Assembly (NCBI GenBank): GCA_019114945.1
Contig: DXEN01000055.1
Span: 1 to 59,843, forward strand
Direction of reading: 5' to 3'
Source: Candidatus Parabacteroides intestinigallinarum
GTDB taxonomy: Bacteria; Bacteroidota; Bacteroidia; Bacteroidales; Tannerellaceae
DNA: 59,843 nucleotides
Of this stretch, positions 1 to 9,512 are shown one piece after another. The notes under the pieces were generated by a model. The model was not told the DNA's origin, ran no database searches, and was given only the letters and a program-made list of their open reading frames with translations. Numbering within the stretch: position 1 is the stretch's first letter; each line of letters opens with the position of its first letter. A program made the position numbers and the translations under genes.

Positions 1-58
1 GTCGATGAGACCTCGAAAAGGGAGTCTTATTTTCATTGCTGAAATATTTCTTTAATCG

Positions 59-90
59 TTTGCGCGAGAAAATGATTTAGCATACCTTTG
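59..90 (+). promoter_or_regulatory. Bacteroidetes-type promoter of the frd operon
   Basis: TTTG at 59-62 and TACCTTTG at 83-90 are separated by 20 bases, matching the Bacteroidetes primary-sigma consensus of a -33 TTTG and a -7 TAnnTTTG. The start codon of the first fumarate reductase gene lies 65 bases downstream, leaving an A/T-rich leader without a clear Shine-Dalgarno site, which is usual in this phylum. Confidence 0.75.
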
Positions 91-155
91 CATGATAGTA
101 ACGTCGTTTAAGCAGAAAATTCTAAACACAATTAAATAACTTAAATTATTATCTT

Positions 156-899
156 ATGTGGTTACTTAATTCTTCTATCGGGAGGAAGCTGATAATGAGT
201 ATATCAGGGCTCTTCCTAATTCTGTTTTTAGTGTTCCACCTGTGTATGAACATCGCGGCGGTATTCTCTGGCGAGGCTTACAACATGGTCTGTGAGTTGC
301 TGGGGACGAACTGGTACGCGTTGGTTGGTACATTGGTCTTGGCGGCCGGCGTAGTGATACACTTTGTGTATGCGATTATGTTGACATTGCAGAACCGTCG
401 TGCGCGCGGTAATGACCGTTATGCGTTGAGCGTTCGCCCGAAAGGCGTGGAATGGGCTTCGCAGAACATGTTCGTTTTGGGATTGATCGTGATTCTGTTC
501 ATGATCTTGCACTTCTCCCAATTCTGGTATCACATGATGTTCGCTGAATTGGCCGGAAATCATGCGGTTGAGGTAGGCGGGTCATTAATCGGCACGACTA
601 ATGGCGCGGCTTTCATCAACTACTATTTTCATGAAAGCTCATTGGCCGCTTTGTGGACTATCCTGTACATCGTTTGGTACGTGGCCTTGTGGTTCCATCT
701 GACACACGGCTTTTGGTCGGCTATCCATACGTTGGGCTGGAACAATAATATTTGGTTGAGCCGTTGGGAATGTATCTCCAAGTGGGTCGCTACCATCATT
801 TGCGGTTTGTTCGCGATCATCACGATCATCTTCTATTTGAAAGGTGTCGAGGTTCCGACCGTTGTGGACGTAGTAGAAGAGGTAATCGAATCATTATAA
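156..899 (+). CDS. frdC: Fumarate reductase/succinate dehydrogenase cytochrome b subunit
   Basis: Membrane anchor of the quinol:fumarate reductase complex. It passes electrons from menaquinol to the iron-sulfur and flavoprotein subunits on the cytoplasmic face. The 247-residue protein has about five hydrophobic segments (near residues 12-35, 57-77, 103-125, 160-185 and 205-227), the single-subunit di-haem cytochrome b type of the Bacillus/Wolinella class. Histidines lie inside several segments (for example in FLVFHLCMN and FMILHFSQFW) as expected for axial haem ligands. It is the first gene of frdCAB, 124 bases ahead of frdA. In gut Bacteroidales this complex normally runs as a fumarate reductase in succinate/propionate fermentation; that direction is inferred from family and host, since sequence alone cannot separate it from succinate dehydrogenase. 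Confidence 0.93.
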   Translation: MWLLNSSIGRKLIMSISGLFLILFLVFHLCMNIAAVFSGEAYNMVCELLGTNWYALVGTLVLAAGVVIHFVYAIMLTLQNRRARGNDRYALSVRPKGVEWASQNMFVLGLIVILFMILHFSQFWYHMMFAELAGNHAVEVGGSLIGTTNGAAFINYYFHESSLAALWTILYIVWYVALWFHLTHGFWSAIHTLGWNNNIWLSRWECISKWVATIICGLFAIITIIFYLKGVEVPTVVDVVEEVIESL

Positions 900-1023
900 T
901 CAAGGAGACAAGGTTTTTAGAGGCATATGAGAGTCGGATAAGGTTTTAGGCGAGACGCATTGTTCAACTACTTTGTCAGAGGCTCAAGAACTCATCAACT
1001 GAAAAACTTAAAAACTAAAAAAT

Positions 1024-2967
1024 ATGGCTGAGATAAATTCAAAAATACCTGAAGGCCCGTTGGCTGAGAAATGGACCAATTATAAAGCTCACCAGAAATT
1101 GGTGAACCCGGCTAACAAACGCCGTTTGGATATTATTGTAGTAGGTACCGGTTTGGCCGGCGCTTCCGCGGCTGCCTCCTTGGCGGAGATGGGATTCAAT
1201 GTGCTGAATTTCTGTATTCAGGATTCTCCGCGTCGTGCGCATTCTATCGCGGCGCAAGGTGGTATCAATGCGGCTAAGAACTATCAGAACGATGGCGACT
1301 CTGTCTATCGTTTATTCTATGATACGATCAAGGGTGGTGACTATCGTGCCCGTGAGGCGAACGTATATCGCTTGGCTGAAGTTTCCAACAATATTATCGA
1401 CCAGTGCGTAGCACAAGGCGTTCCGTTCGCCCGCGAATACGGAGGCTTGCTGGATAACCGTTCATTCGGTGGCGCGCAGGTATCACGTACGTTCTATGCC
1501 CGTGGCCAGACGGGACAGCAGTTGTTGCTGGGCGCTTATTCCGCATTGAGCCGTCAGATCGGTAAGGGAAAGGTAAAGATGTACACACGTCACGAGATGT
1601 TGGACGTAGTGGTCATTGATGGTCGTGCCCGTGGTATCATCACCCGCAACTTGATTACCGGTAAGATCGAGCGCTATGCCGCCCATGCCGTAGTCGTTGC
1701 GACAGGTGGTTATGTAAACACCTTCTTCTTGTCAACCAACGCTATGGCATCGAATGGCTCCGCCGCTTGGCAATGCTACAAGAAGGGCGCTTACTTCGCT
1801 AACCCCTGTATGGTGCAGATCCACCCGACTTGTATTCCGGTGAAGGGCGACTTCCAGTCTAAGCTGACTTTGATGTCCGAGTCTTTGCGTAACGATGGTC
1901 GTATCTGGGTTCCGAAGAAATTGGAAGACGCGAAGGCATTGCAGGCCGGTACCAAGAAAGGTAAGGATATTCCAGAAGAAGACCGCGATTATTACTTGGA
2001 ACGTCGTTATCCGGCCTTTGGTAACTTGGTTCCGCGTGACGTGGCTTCACGTGCCGCTAAGGAACGTTGCGATGCGGGCTATGGCGTAAACAACACAGGT
2101 CGTGCCGTATTCCTCGACTTCTCGGAAGCTATCGGTCGTCTGGGCAAGGAAGTGGTGAAGCAGAAATATGGTAACTTGTTCGATATGTACGAAGAGATTA
2201 CCGATGATAATCCATACGAGACCCCGATGATGATTTATCCGGCATTGCACTACTCGATGGGTGGCCTGTGGGTAGATTATGAATTGATGACTTCTATTCC
2301 GGGCCTGTTCGCTATCGGCGAGGCAAACTTCTCCGACCACGGCGCTAACCGCTTGGGCGCTTCCGCATTGATGCAAGGTTTGGCCGATGGTTATTTCGTA
2401 TTGCCTTATACGATTCAGAACTACTTGTCTGACCAGATCCAGGTTCCACGTTTCAGCACGGAGTTGCCGGAATTCGAGGCTGCCGAGAAAGCAATTAAAG
2501 ATCGTATCAACAAGTTAATGAGCATCAAAGGTAAAGAGACCGTTGACTCTATCCACAAACGTCTAGGACATATCATGTGGGAACACATCGGTATGGCTCG
2601 CGACGAGAAGGGCTTGAAAGACGCTATCCAAATGTTGAAGGATTTGAAGAAGGAATTCTGGAGCAACGTTTTCATCCCGGGTTCAGGCGACGACCAGAAC
2701 ACCGAGCTTGAAAAAGCTTTACGTGTGGCCGACTTCCTCGAAATCGGTGAGTTGATGGCTCGCGATGCCTTGAATCGTGCAGAATCTTGCGGTGGTCATT
2801 TCCGCACAGAACACCAGACGGAAGAGGGCGAGGCACTCCGTCACGACGACAAGTTCATGTACGTAGCTTGCTGGGAATACCAAGGCGAGGACAAAGATCC
2901 TGTTATGTTGAAAGAGGATTTGAACTATCAGTTTGTTACTCCTCAAACACGTAATTACAAGAAGTAA
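1024..2967 (+). CDS. frdA: Fumarate reductase/succinate dehydrogenase flavoprotein subunit
   Basis: Catalytic subunit that interconverts fumarate and succinate using covalently bound FAD. The 647-residue length is usual for the Bacteroidetes/Bacillus type. A dinucleotide-binding motif ([19 protein letters not shown]) begins near residue 39. The FAD-linking histidine should be H73 in [13 protein letters not shown]. Substrate-site blocks follow: [12 protein letters not shown] and then [20 protein letters not shown]. The start ATG follows an A-rich stretch (aaaaactaaaaaat) and fits the family start. It is co-transcribed with the cytochrome b gene upstream and the iron-sulfur gene 28 bases downstream. 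Many positions use the same preferred codons as neighbouring housekeeping genes, which suggests high expression. Confidence 0.96.
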   Translation: MAEINSKIPEGPLAEKWTNYKAHQKLVNPANKRRLDIIVVGTGLAGASAAASLAEMGFNVLNFCIQDSPRRAHSIAAQGGINAAKNYQNDGDSVYRLFYDTIKGGDYRAREANVYRLAEVSNNIIDQCVAQGVPFAREYGGLLDNRSFGGAQVSRTFYARGQTGQQLLLGAYSALSRQIGKGKVKMYTRHEMLDVVVIDGRARGIITRNLITGKIERYAAHAVVVATGGYVNTFFLSTNAMASNGSAAWQCYKKGAYFANPCMVQIHPTCIPVKGDFQSKLTLMSESLRNDGRIWVPKKLEDAKALQAGTKKGKDIPEEDRDYYLERRYPAFGNLVPRDVASRAAKERCDAGYGVNNTGRAVFLDFSEAIGRLGKEVVKQKYGNLFDMYEEITDDNPYETPMMIYPALHYSMGGLWVDYELMTSIPGLFAIGEANFSDHGANRLGASALMQGLADGYFVLPYTIQNYLSDQIQVPRFSTELPEFEAAEKAIKDRINKLMSIKGKETVDSIHKRLGHIMWEHIGMARDEKGLKDAIQMLKDLKKEFWSNVFIPGSGDDQNTELEKALRVADFLEIGELMARDALNRAESCGGHFRTEHQTEEGEALRHDDKFMYVACWEYQGEDKDPVMLKEDLNYQFVTPQTRNYKK

Positions 2968-2995
2968 TAACATCAATTTCAAAACGTAGAAAAAT

Positions 2996-3748
2996 ATGGA
3001 TAAAGATATAAAAGTCACCCTAAAGGTTTGGCGTCAGAAAGGTCCGAAAGAGAAAGGACAATTTGAGACTTACCCGATGGAGATCCATCAAAGTGTTTCT
3101 TTTCTGGAAATGTTGGATATCCTGAATGAGCGCTTGGTAAAAGAAGGCAAAGAACCTATTGTATTCGACCACGATTGCCGTGAGGGTATTTGCGGTATGT
3201 GCTCTCTTTACATCAATGGTCACCCACACGGCCCCGCTACGGGCGCGACGACCTGCCAATTATACATGCGCCGTTTCCACGATGGAGAGACTATTACGAT
3301 CGAACCATGGCGTTCGGCCGGTTTCCCGGTTATTCGCGACTTAATGGTCGATCGTTACGCATACGATAAGATCATACAGGCAGGAGGTTTCGTTTCAGTA
3401 AATACAGGTGGCGTACCCGACGCGAATGCGATACCTATCCCTAAGAAAAATGCGGATTTGGCAATGGATGCTGCCGCTTGTATTGGTTGTGGAGCTTGTG
3501 CTGCCGCTTGCAAGAACGGTTCGGCCATGTTGTTCGTATCCGCTAAGGTTAGTCAGCTGGCATTACTGCCCCAAGGTCGTGTAGAGGCCGCTCGTCGTGC
3601 GAAAGCGATGGTCGCCAAGATGGACGAGCTCGGTTTCGGTAACTGTACGAACACACGTGCTTGCGAGATGGAGTGTCCGAAGAATATTTCGGTTAGCAAT
3701 ATCGCTCGTTTGAATCGCGAGTTTCTTTGCGCGAAGTTGAAAGACTAA
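2996..3748 (+). CDS. frdB: Fumarate reductase/succinate dehydrogenase iron-sulfur subunit
   Basis: Electron-transfer subunit linking the flavoprotein to the membrane cytochrome b. The 250-residue protein carries a plant-type [2Fe-2S] site near residues 62-87 ([16 protein letters not shown] with a following TTC), then two ferredoxin-like clusters: [11 protein letters not shown] near residues 162-172 and [14 protein letters not shown] near residues 217-230. The order 2Fe-2S, 4Fe-4S, 3Fe-4S is that of the SdhB/FrdB family. It ends the frdCAB operon and is followed after 30 bases by a rho-independent terminator. Confidence 0.95.
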   Translation: MDKDIKVTLKVWRQKGPKEKGQFETYPMEIHQSVSFLEMLDILNERLVKEGKEPIVFDHDCREGICGMCSLYINGHPHGPATGATTCQLYMRRFHDGETITIEPWRSAGFPVIRDLMVDRYAYDKIIQAGGFVSVNTGGVPDANAIPIPKKNADLAMDAAACIGCGACAAACKNGSAMLFVSAKVSQLALLPQGRVEAARRAKAMVAKMDELGFGNCTNTRACEMECPKNISVSNIARLNREFLCAKLKD

Positions 3749-3778
3749 ACATTTCAATTCATTCATTTAACAAAAAAG

Positions 3779-3811
3779 GAGGATGTGTACCAAATACGCA
3801 TCCTCTCTTTT
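3779..3811 (+). terminator. Terminator of the frdCAB operon
   Basis: Arms GAGGATGTG (3779-3787) and CGCATCCTC (3797-3805) pair over nine positions with one G-T wobble around a nine-base loop, followed by TCTTTTT. It lies just after frdB and just before the convergent phosphoesterase gene. Confidence 0.8.
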
Positions 3812-3826
3812 TATGCAAACCAAGAC

Positions 3827-4738
3827 TTAGAGATCAGTCTTTTGAACTTCCCATTTATAATCGATATATTCCCACGTTATTTGGTTCTCTGTATCAACAT
3901 GTACCACGATATATCCCTCTTGCGTATCCACCAATGGACCGTTCCACCAATTAGCGCAGACGGCACCAGCGGTCACAAACCAATGGTCCCGTTCCAGTAA
4001 TTCCTCGTGGATATGCTGATGTCCTTGCAATACCAAGCGTAAATCATAGCTTTTTAATAACTCGAACAAGGGTTTCGTATTGCTTATCATATCTAATCCC
4101 TTAAAATTTCCTTCCACAACGGGATAGTATAACGAAAGCATCGGCACGTGTAGGGATACTATGATGGGAGTCTTTTCCCCTACACTCCTCAAGTCTTTTT
4201 GCAGCCATTCCATCTGTTCGGCTCCTATCGAATAATTCCCTTCTTTATCTGGATCCATACTATTCAAAGCGATGAAATGTATTCCTTTATGGTCGAACGA
4301 ATGATAGCTGGGACCGAAATATTTCTCGAATAGTTGGTAGCCTCTCTCGTCTTTTTGTCCTTCCCGAAAATAGAAGCGGTCATGATTCCCAATCGTAAAA
4401 TGGCATTCCATCCCGCTTTCATCCACGATTTGGCGGAAACGGGCATGCAAAGCGTTAGCCGCATTCTCGTCTTCTTTCGGGAAACGATCGGTCTCCACGT
4501 TATCCCCTCCGAACCAAATGAAATCAACTTTGCGGGCTTTCGCATCACGTAATGCTTTTCGCAATCCCTCCTCGCTATTTTTCCCATCGTTCGGATTCAG
4601 ATGCACGTCAGTGAAAAAAGCGAACGAGAATTTTTCTTTTCTCTTTGTTTGCTGAGGGGAAATCGCGCGCCCCGTACATCCAAACCATGACAAAGGCAAC
4701 GCCATCCCACATGCGTATAAGAAATCTTTTCGATTCAT
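3827..4738 (-). CDS. Exported calcineurin-like metallophosphoesterase
   Basis: Predicted dimetal phosphoesterase acting outside the cytoplasm; substrate unknown. Of 303 residues, the first 25 or so form an export signal (MNRKDFLYACGMALPLSWFGC) with a cysteine that might be lipidated, although the lipobox is imperfect. The metallophosphoesterase motifs appear in order: TDVHLNP (D-x-H), FGGDNVE (GD), TIGNHDR (GNHD), SLHVPM and LQGHQHIHE. An in-frame ATG 30 bases upstream (4768) would add MGNTILNKQN. The inner ATG was chosen because it starts a proper signal sequence and has an A-rich leader. Its order with the downstream-transcribed barrel gene suggests co-transcription: the barrel gene ends 33 bases upstream of this start. 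The family includes cAMP phosphodiesterases and general phosphatases. Confidence 0.8.
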   Translation of the reverse strand: MNRKDFLYACGMALPLSWFGCTGRAISPQQTKRKEKFSFAFFTDVHLNPNDGKNSEEGLRKALRDAKARKVDFIWFGGDNVETDRFPKEDENAANALHARFRQIVDESGMECHFTIGNHDRFYFREGQKDERGYQLFEKYFGPSYHSFDHKGIHFIALNSMDPDKEGNYSIGAEQMEWLQKDLRSVGEKTPIIVSLHVPMLSLYYPVVEGNFKGLDMISNTKPLFELLKSYDLRLVLQGHQHIHEELLERDHWFVTAGAVCANWWNGPLVDTQEGYIVVHVDTENQITWEYIDYKWEVQKTDL

Positions 4739-4771
4739 ATTTTGTTTATTTAAAATTGTGTTTCCCACATA

Positions 4772-5992
4772 TTAAAACATATATATCAACACGCCTAACA
4801 CACGGTGATTGGTAACCGTATGGTCGGAACGCACACGACCTCCATCCGATAGATCTACGTCGCCATACCAAGCGATGGAAGGGCTATACTCCACACCCAC
4901 TTTCCAATGCGGCAAGTTGTACGAGAACTGGAAATTGGCGGTTAGCAACTGATCTACGTCTAAACCCACGCCATATGTATCGCCCATCAATGACTCACCC
5001 GCACCCAAATTCTTCAAGTAACCTAAGAAAATCCCCGGTTTCCATTTTTTCCCATATACAATGTTCAACCACGAAGTAGAAAAAAGGTAAGGTGCGTATT
5101 GTTGTTCACCTGTACGCGGATCGATCGCCGTGACGCCAAAACCTCCCAACATACAGGTTTGAGTCAAGTTGGAGGCGAGCAAGGTCTTCGCCATCACAGT
5201 CCAACGATCGTCTTGATACTTCGCATGCGCCTCGCCCGAGACAGAAGTGATTCGCTCATCGAGCTTAAATACCTGGCCGTTTACCTCGTTCCGCGTGCGC
5301 GGCACCAACGAAAGCACCTCTACGCCCGCGCCCACTTGCCATCCCGGCTTCTTGTAATCCAAGCCTACGTACACTTCCGGCACGCAACTATTCTTGATGT
5401 ATTCCTCGCTTTTCCCGTTCGGTCCCGCCGAGAGATATTGCAATTGCCACATTATCGCGCCAGTAAACTGCCAGCCCTTCCGCAAATAGCGATACCGGAT
5501 CTGCGGGCTCCGGTTGAAAGGTTGAAAAGGAGCGCCAGTCGATAAGTTCAGAATTTGCGGGGAAACCTCGCCAAACAAAGGATGCCAGGTTTGCCCCACT
5601 AAGAGGTTGGAGTTATCCCATTTCAAATTGACATAAGCATGCCGGATACGAAGAATCGCCCAATTACTGCCAGAGCCCCGGAAATCCGTTTCCAATTTCA
5701 TAGAGGTTTCCGCTTTACCCACTCTCGGCCCCTGAACGTCGATACCCAAACGCGAGTAAAGGACATAAAAGCTGCCATTAGGGCTGGCATTCAGATCATT
5801 CCCATCCGCATCCAGCTCTATGTCCTTAGGATATAGGTGAAACAAACCATCCACGATCTCGCCATTCGCCCGCGAATTGTAAAACAAGTCGCCTCGCACC
5901 TGTCCGTAAAATTTGTAAGAGAAATTCTTCTTTTGCGCATATGCGCTTATCGCCAGGCATACGCACAATAATAAAAGTAAAACACGCTTCAT
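4772..5992 (-). CDS. Outer-membrane beta-barrel protein (porin/DcaP-like)
   Basis: The 406-residue protein begins with a clear signal peptide (MKRVLLLLLCVCLAISAYAQ). Alternating amphipathic strands rich in Tyr, Trp and Phe follow, ending in a terminal phenylalanine (GVLIYMF) as in outer-membrane barrels. Strands such as KFYGQVRGDLFYNSRA and NLLVGQTWHPLFGEV resemble DcaP-like porins. The function is probably a small-solute channel, but the substrate cannot be read from sequence. It sits upstream of the metallophosphoesterase on the same strand, so an exported phosphatase plus a porin may form a small nutrient-scavenging unit (inference). Confidence 0.7.
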   Translation of the reverse strand: MKRVLLLLLCVCLAISAYAQKKNFSYKFYGQVRGDLFYNSRANGEIVDGLFHLYPKDIELDADGNDLNASPNGSFYVLYSRLGIDVQGPRVGKAETSMKLETDFRGSGSNWAILRIRHAYVNLKWDNSNLLVGQTWHPLFGEVSPQILNLSTGAPFQPFNRSPQIRYRYLRKGWQFTGAIMWQLQYLSAGPNGKSEEYIKNSCVPEVYVGLDYKKPGWQVGAGVEVLSLVPRTRNEVNGQVFKLDERITSVSGEAHAKYQDDRWTVMAKTLLASNLTQTCMLGGFGVTAIDPRTGEQQYAPYLFSTSWLNIVYGKKWKPGIFLGYLKNLGAGESLMGDTYGVGLDVDQLLTANFQFSYNLPHWKVGVEYSPSIAWYGDVDLSDGGRVRSDHTVTNHRVLGVLIYMF

Positions 5993-6151
5993 TCTTTCTT
6001 TGATTTATATAGCCAGAGTCTATTTCGCCGCGAAAGTATATATTTTTGTTCATTCATTTGAAGAAACGAAATATTATTTGTTCCTTTGCTACCAAGTCGT
6101 AAAGTATCACGAACAAAACGAATTAATATTGTAAAAACTATATAGAGCGAA

Positions 6152-7513
6152 ATGAGTAAAAAGAAGTTTTTATTGGAGGAGAAAGATATACCGACCGCCT
6201 GGTATAACATCGTAGCGGATATGGAAAACAAGCCGCTTCCCATCTTAAATCCGAAGACTAAACAACCCATGAAGGAAGAAGATATGTATCCTTTGTTCTC
6301 GAAGGCGGCTTCCCACCAAGAGATGAATACGACCGATACCTGGATCGAAATCCCCGAGGAGGTACGCGAGATGTATAAGGTATGGCGTCCGACCCCGTTA
6401 GTGCGCGCTACCGGACTGGAGAAAGCATTGGATACACCCGCTCATATTTATTTCAAGAACGAAAGTGTCAGCCCGATCGGTTCACACAAGTTAAACTCCG
6501 CTTTAGCGCAAGCCTATTATTGCAAGCAAGAGGGAGTGACCAACATCACGACCGAGACTGGCGCCGGACAATGGGGTGCCGCTCTCTCTTACGCGGCGAA
6601 AGCATTTGGCTTGGAACTGGCCGTTTATATGGTAAAAGTAAGTTACCATCAGAAACCTTATCGCCGTTCAATCATGCAGACGTTCGGAGCACAGGTGATC
6701 GCCTCTCCCAGTATGAGTACGAGAGCCGGACGCGATATCCTGACCGCCCACCCGAATTATCAGGGCAGCCTTGGCACGGCCATCTCAGAGGCCGTTGAAT
6801 TGGCGATGCAAACACCCAATTGTAAATATACGTTAGGTAGCGTGATGAACCACGTGATGTTGCACCAAACCGTCATCGGTTTGGAGGCGGAGAAACAGAT
6901 GGAAATGGCGGGCGAATATCCCGACGTGGTAATCGCTTGCTTCGGTGGCGGTTCCAATTTCTCCGGTATCGCATTCCCGTTCCTGCGGCATAAAATCAAG
7001 GAAGGCAAGGAAATCCGCGTAGTCGCCGCCGAGCCCGCGTCGTGCCCAAAGTTGACACGTGGACAATTCCAATACGATTTTGGAGATGAGGCTGGTTACA
7101 CGCCACTAATCCCAATGTTCACGCTGGGCCACAATTTCGCCCCCGCGAATATCCACGCCGGTGGCTTACGCTATCATGGTGCCGGAGCTATCGTAAGCCA
7201 ATTGATGAAAGACGGATTGATGAGCGCGGTCGACGTACAACAATTGGATACATTCAAGGCCGCTACCTTGTTCGCCCAAAGCGAGGGTATCATCCCGGCT
7301 CCGGAATCAGCTCACGCCATCGCCACAGCGATTCGCGAGGCGGAGCAGGCGAAGCTCGAAGGCAAGCCACGTACGATTTTATTTAACCTTTCCGGGCATG
7401 GTTTGATTGACATGGCGGCTTACGATCAATATTATGCGGGCGACTTGGCAAATTACGAAGTGAGCGACGAGGAAGTGGCACGGAATTTGAAAGATCTGGA
7501 ACGTATCATTTAA
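6152..7513 (+). CDS. trpB: TrpB2-type tryptophan synthase beta chain
   Basis: PLP enzyme that condenses indole (or free indole from elsewhere) with serine to make tryptophan. The 453-residue length and the N-terminal extension before WRPTPLVRATGLEKAL are those of the TrpB2 subgroup, not the approximately 400-residue TrpB1 partner of TrpA. The PLP lysine should be K113 in SPIGSHKLNSA. The conserved TETGAGQWGAALSYAAKAFG and CFGGGSNFSG phosphate-binding loop are present. It stands alone: no other trp gene is in the window, which also fits TrpB2, often unlinked from the trp operon and thought to salvage indole. The start ATG follows tagagcgaa, a weak ribosome site. Confidence 0.9.
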   Translation: MSKKKFLLEEKDIPTAWYNIVADMENKPLPILNPKTKQPMKEEDMYPLFSKAASHQEMNTTDTWIEIPEEVREMYKVWRPTPLVRATGLEKALDTPAHIYFKNESVSPIGSHKLNSALAQAYYCKQEGVTNITTETGAGQWGAALSYAAKAFGLELAVYMVKVSYHQKPYRRSIMQTFGAQVIASPSMSTRAGRDILTAHPNYQGSLGTAISEAVELAMQTPNCKYTLGSVMNHVMLHQTVIGLEAEKQMEMAGEYPDVVIACFGGGSNFSGIAFPFLRHKIKEGKEIRVVAAEPASCPKLTRGQFQYDFGDEAGYTPLIPMFTLGHNFAPANIHAGGLRYHGAGAIVSQLMKDGLMSAVDVQQLDTFKAATLFAQSEGIIPAPESAHAIATAIREAEQAKLEGKPRTILFNLSGHGLIDMAAYDQYYAGDLANYEVSDEEVARNLKDLERII

Positions 7514-7608
7514 GCTTCTCAAGGTTCAAAAGGGGGCCTTAGATTCTTAATAAGTATTAATTGAAATGTTTTTATGGTCTCTTTTCCGTCCATGACAAAA
7601 AAATAGTA

Positions 7609-7616
7609 TAGTTTTG
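7609..7616 (+). promoter_or_regulatory. Probable -7 promoter box for the TPR lipoprotein gene
   Basis: TAGTTTTG fits TAnnTTTG and lies 79 bases before the start codon. The -33 region upstream is T-rich (cttttccgtc) but not a perfect TTTG. The 182-base gap between trpB and the lipoprotein gene holds nothing else recognisable. Confidence 0.5.
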
Positions 7617-7695
7617 CATGATGATGGTTAAAAGGCCATTGGATGAAGGATGAATGAATAATTATATAGTAACATTTTAAACTTACATCAAAATT

Positions 7696-9387
7696 ATGAA
7701 CAGAAAGTTTTTATTGCCATTCTTCGTATTGGCAGCCATTTTAACGCTTTCTTCTTGTTCTAACAAGTTGAAACCGTTGGCAGAACAGTACATCAAAGCG
7801 GAACCGCAGCCGTTAGAGGCTATCGGAGGCAAAGTTCCTGTTACGATCAACGCTACTTTCCCTGAGAAGTGGTTTAACAAGAAAGCTGTCGTAACCGTAA
7901 CCCCGGTATTGCGCTATGAAGGTGGCGAGGCATGGGGTACCGCTTACACGTATCAAGGCGAGAAGGTAGAGGGCAACAACCAAGTGATCCCGCAGAAAGA
8001 GGGCGCGAATGTAACGATGAAATCTACTTTCACCTACAAGCCTGAGATGAAAAAATCGGAGTTGTACTTAACGTTCGACGCGAAAGTAAAGAACAAGACG
8101 GTCAAATTGCCGGATGTAAAGATTGGCGAGGGCGTAGTAGCTACCTCAGAGCTGGCTGACGCGGGAACAGCTACAGCGGCTATCGGGGCTGATAAGTTCC
8201 AACGCATCATCAAAGAAGCGCACAACGCGAACATCATGTTCTTGATCCAACAAGCGAACTTGCGTTCCAGCGAGTTGAATTCTGACGCTATCAAAGAGTG
8301 GAAAGAGTTAGTAAAGAACGCTGACGAGGCTCCGAACCAAAACGTGGCTATCGAGATCAGCGCATACGCTTCTCCGGATGGTGGTGTTAAATTGAACACG
8401 GGCTTGGCTGAGAGACGTGAGGGCAATACCTCTAAGTACTTGAGCAAGGAATTGAAGAAAATGGAAGTAGACGCACCGGTAGACGCTCGTTATACCGCTC
8501 AGGACTGGGATGGTTTCAAGGAGTTGGTAGCCGCTTCTAACTTGCAAGACAAGGATTTAGTATTGCGTGTACTTTCTATGTACCAAGATCCGGAGACTCG
8601 CGAGAAAGAGATTAAGAATATCTCCGCTGTTTACTCTGAATTGGCAGAGACAATCCTTCCGCAATTGCGTCGTTCTCGCTTGACGGCTAATATCGAGATT
8701 ATCGGCAAGTCTGATGATGAGATCAGCGCACTGGCAAAGAGCAATCCTTCAGAGTTGAACGAGGAAGAGATTCTGTACGCCGCAACATTAACGAACAACG
8801 ATGCCGAGAAGATGGCTATCTATACAAAAGCTACAGAATTGTATCCGAACAGCTGCCGCGCTTGGAACAACGTTGGTATGATGGCATTCAAGGCTGGCGA
8901 TTTGAACAAGGCTGAGCAAATGTTCAACAAGTCAAACTCTATCAAGAACAACGCCGAGGCGAACATGAACTTAGGTTTGATCGCTTTGACGAAGGGTGAC
9001 CAAGCGAAAGCTCAACAGCAATTTGGCAACGCCGCTGGCGTAGCTGAGTTAAGCGAGGCTTTAGGTGTTCTTTATTTGGAGCAAGGCGAGTATGCGAAAG
9101 CAGTGAACTCGTTCGGTTCGATTAAGAGCAACAACGCCGCTTTGGCACAAATCATGGTTAAGGATTACAGCAAGGCTTCGCAGACTTTGAATGGCGTAGC
9201 TAATCCGGATGCCGTTACTTCTTACTTGAAGGCCGTTGTTGCCGCTCGTACGAACGACGCTAACGGTGTAATCAGCAATTTGAAAGACGCTATCGCGAAA
9301 GACGGCAACATGAAGAAAGAAGCCGCTATCGACTTAGAGTTCGCGAAATACGCTACGAACGCTGATTTCGCCGCTTTGGTAAAGTAA
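7696..9387 (+). CDS. Outer-membrane lipoprotein with OmpA-like and TPR regions
   Basis: A 563-residue predicted lipoprotein: signal peptide MNRKFLLPFFVLAAILTLSSC with lipidation at Cys21. After a beta-rich N-terminal part, residues about 220-260 (ISAYASPDGGVKLNTGLAER) resemble the OmpA C-terminal peptidoglycan-binding fold. From about residue 350 come tetratricopeptide-like helical repeats (for example NVGMMAFKAGDLNKAEQMF and MNLGLIALTKGDQAKAQQQF). Codon choice is narrow (ttg, aag, gct), as in abundant proteins. It is probably structural, tethering the outer membrane or scaffolding partners at the cell surface or in the periplasm. Monocistronic, with its own promoter box and terminator. Exact function unknown. 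Confidence 0.75.
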   Translation: MNRKFLLPFFVLAAILTLSSCSNKLKPLAEQYIKAEPQPLEAIGGKVPVTINATFPEKWFNKKAVVTVTPVLRYEGGEAWGTAYTYQGEKVEGNNQVIPQKEGANVTMKSTFTYKPEMKKSELYLTFDAKVKNKTVKLPDVKIGEGVVATSELADAGTATAAIGADKFQRIIKEAHNANIMFLIQQANLRSSELNSDAIKEWKELVKNADEAPNQNVAIEISAYASPDGGVKLNTGLAERREGNTSKYLSKELKKMEVDAPVDARYTAQDWDGFKELVAASNLQDKDLVLRVLSMYQDPETREKEIKNISAVYSELAETILPQLRRSRLTANIEIIGKSDDEISALAKSNPSELNEEEILYAATLTNNDAEKMAIYTKATELYPNSCRAWNNVGMMAFKAGDLNKAEQMFNKSNSIKNNAEANMNLGLIALTKGDQAKAQQQFGNAAGVAELSEALGVLYLEQGEYAKAVNSFGSIKSNNAALAQIMVKDYSKASQTLNGVANPDAVTSYLKAVVAARTNDANGVISNLKDAIAKDGNMKKEAAIDLEFAKYATNADFAALVK

Positions 9388-9421
9388 TGCCCATAGAGTA
9401 GAAAATCCTAATAATGAAAAA

Positions 9422-9452
9422 GAGGGTGCGTCTTAGGATGCATCCTCTTTTC
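9422..9452 (+). terminator. Terminator of the TPR lipoprotein gene
   Basis: Arms GAGGGTGCGTC and GATGCATCCTC form an 11-base stem with two G-T wobbles around TTAG, followed by TTTTC. Confidence 0.8.
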
Positions 9453-9458
9453 TTATAA

Positions 9459-9493
9459 AAGAAGGTGTGCTTAAAATGAATAGCACACCTTCT
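9459..9493 (-). terminator. Terminator of typA
   Basis: Perfect 12-base inverted repeat AGAAGGTGTGCT/AGCACACCTTCT. On the minus strand it is followed by TTTTAT. It sits 20 bases past the typA stop codon and back-to-back with the lipoprotein terminator, insulating the two convergent genes. Confidence 0.8.
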
Positions 9494-9512
9494 CTCGTGT
9501 TATGGTTATTGT

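Noticed and set aside
1-58. Terminator-like pairing AGAC...GTCT at the window start
   Set aside because: Only a short imperfect stem and the preceding gene is outside the window.
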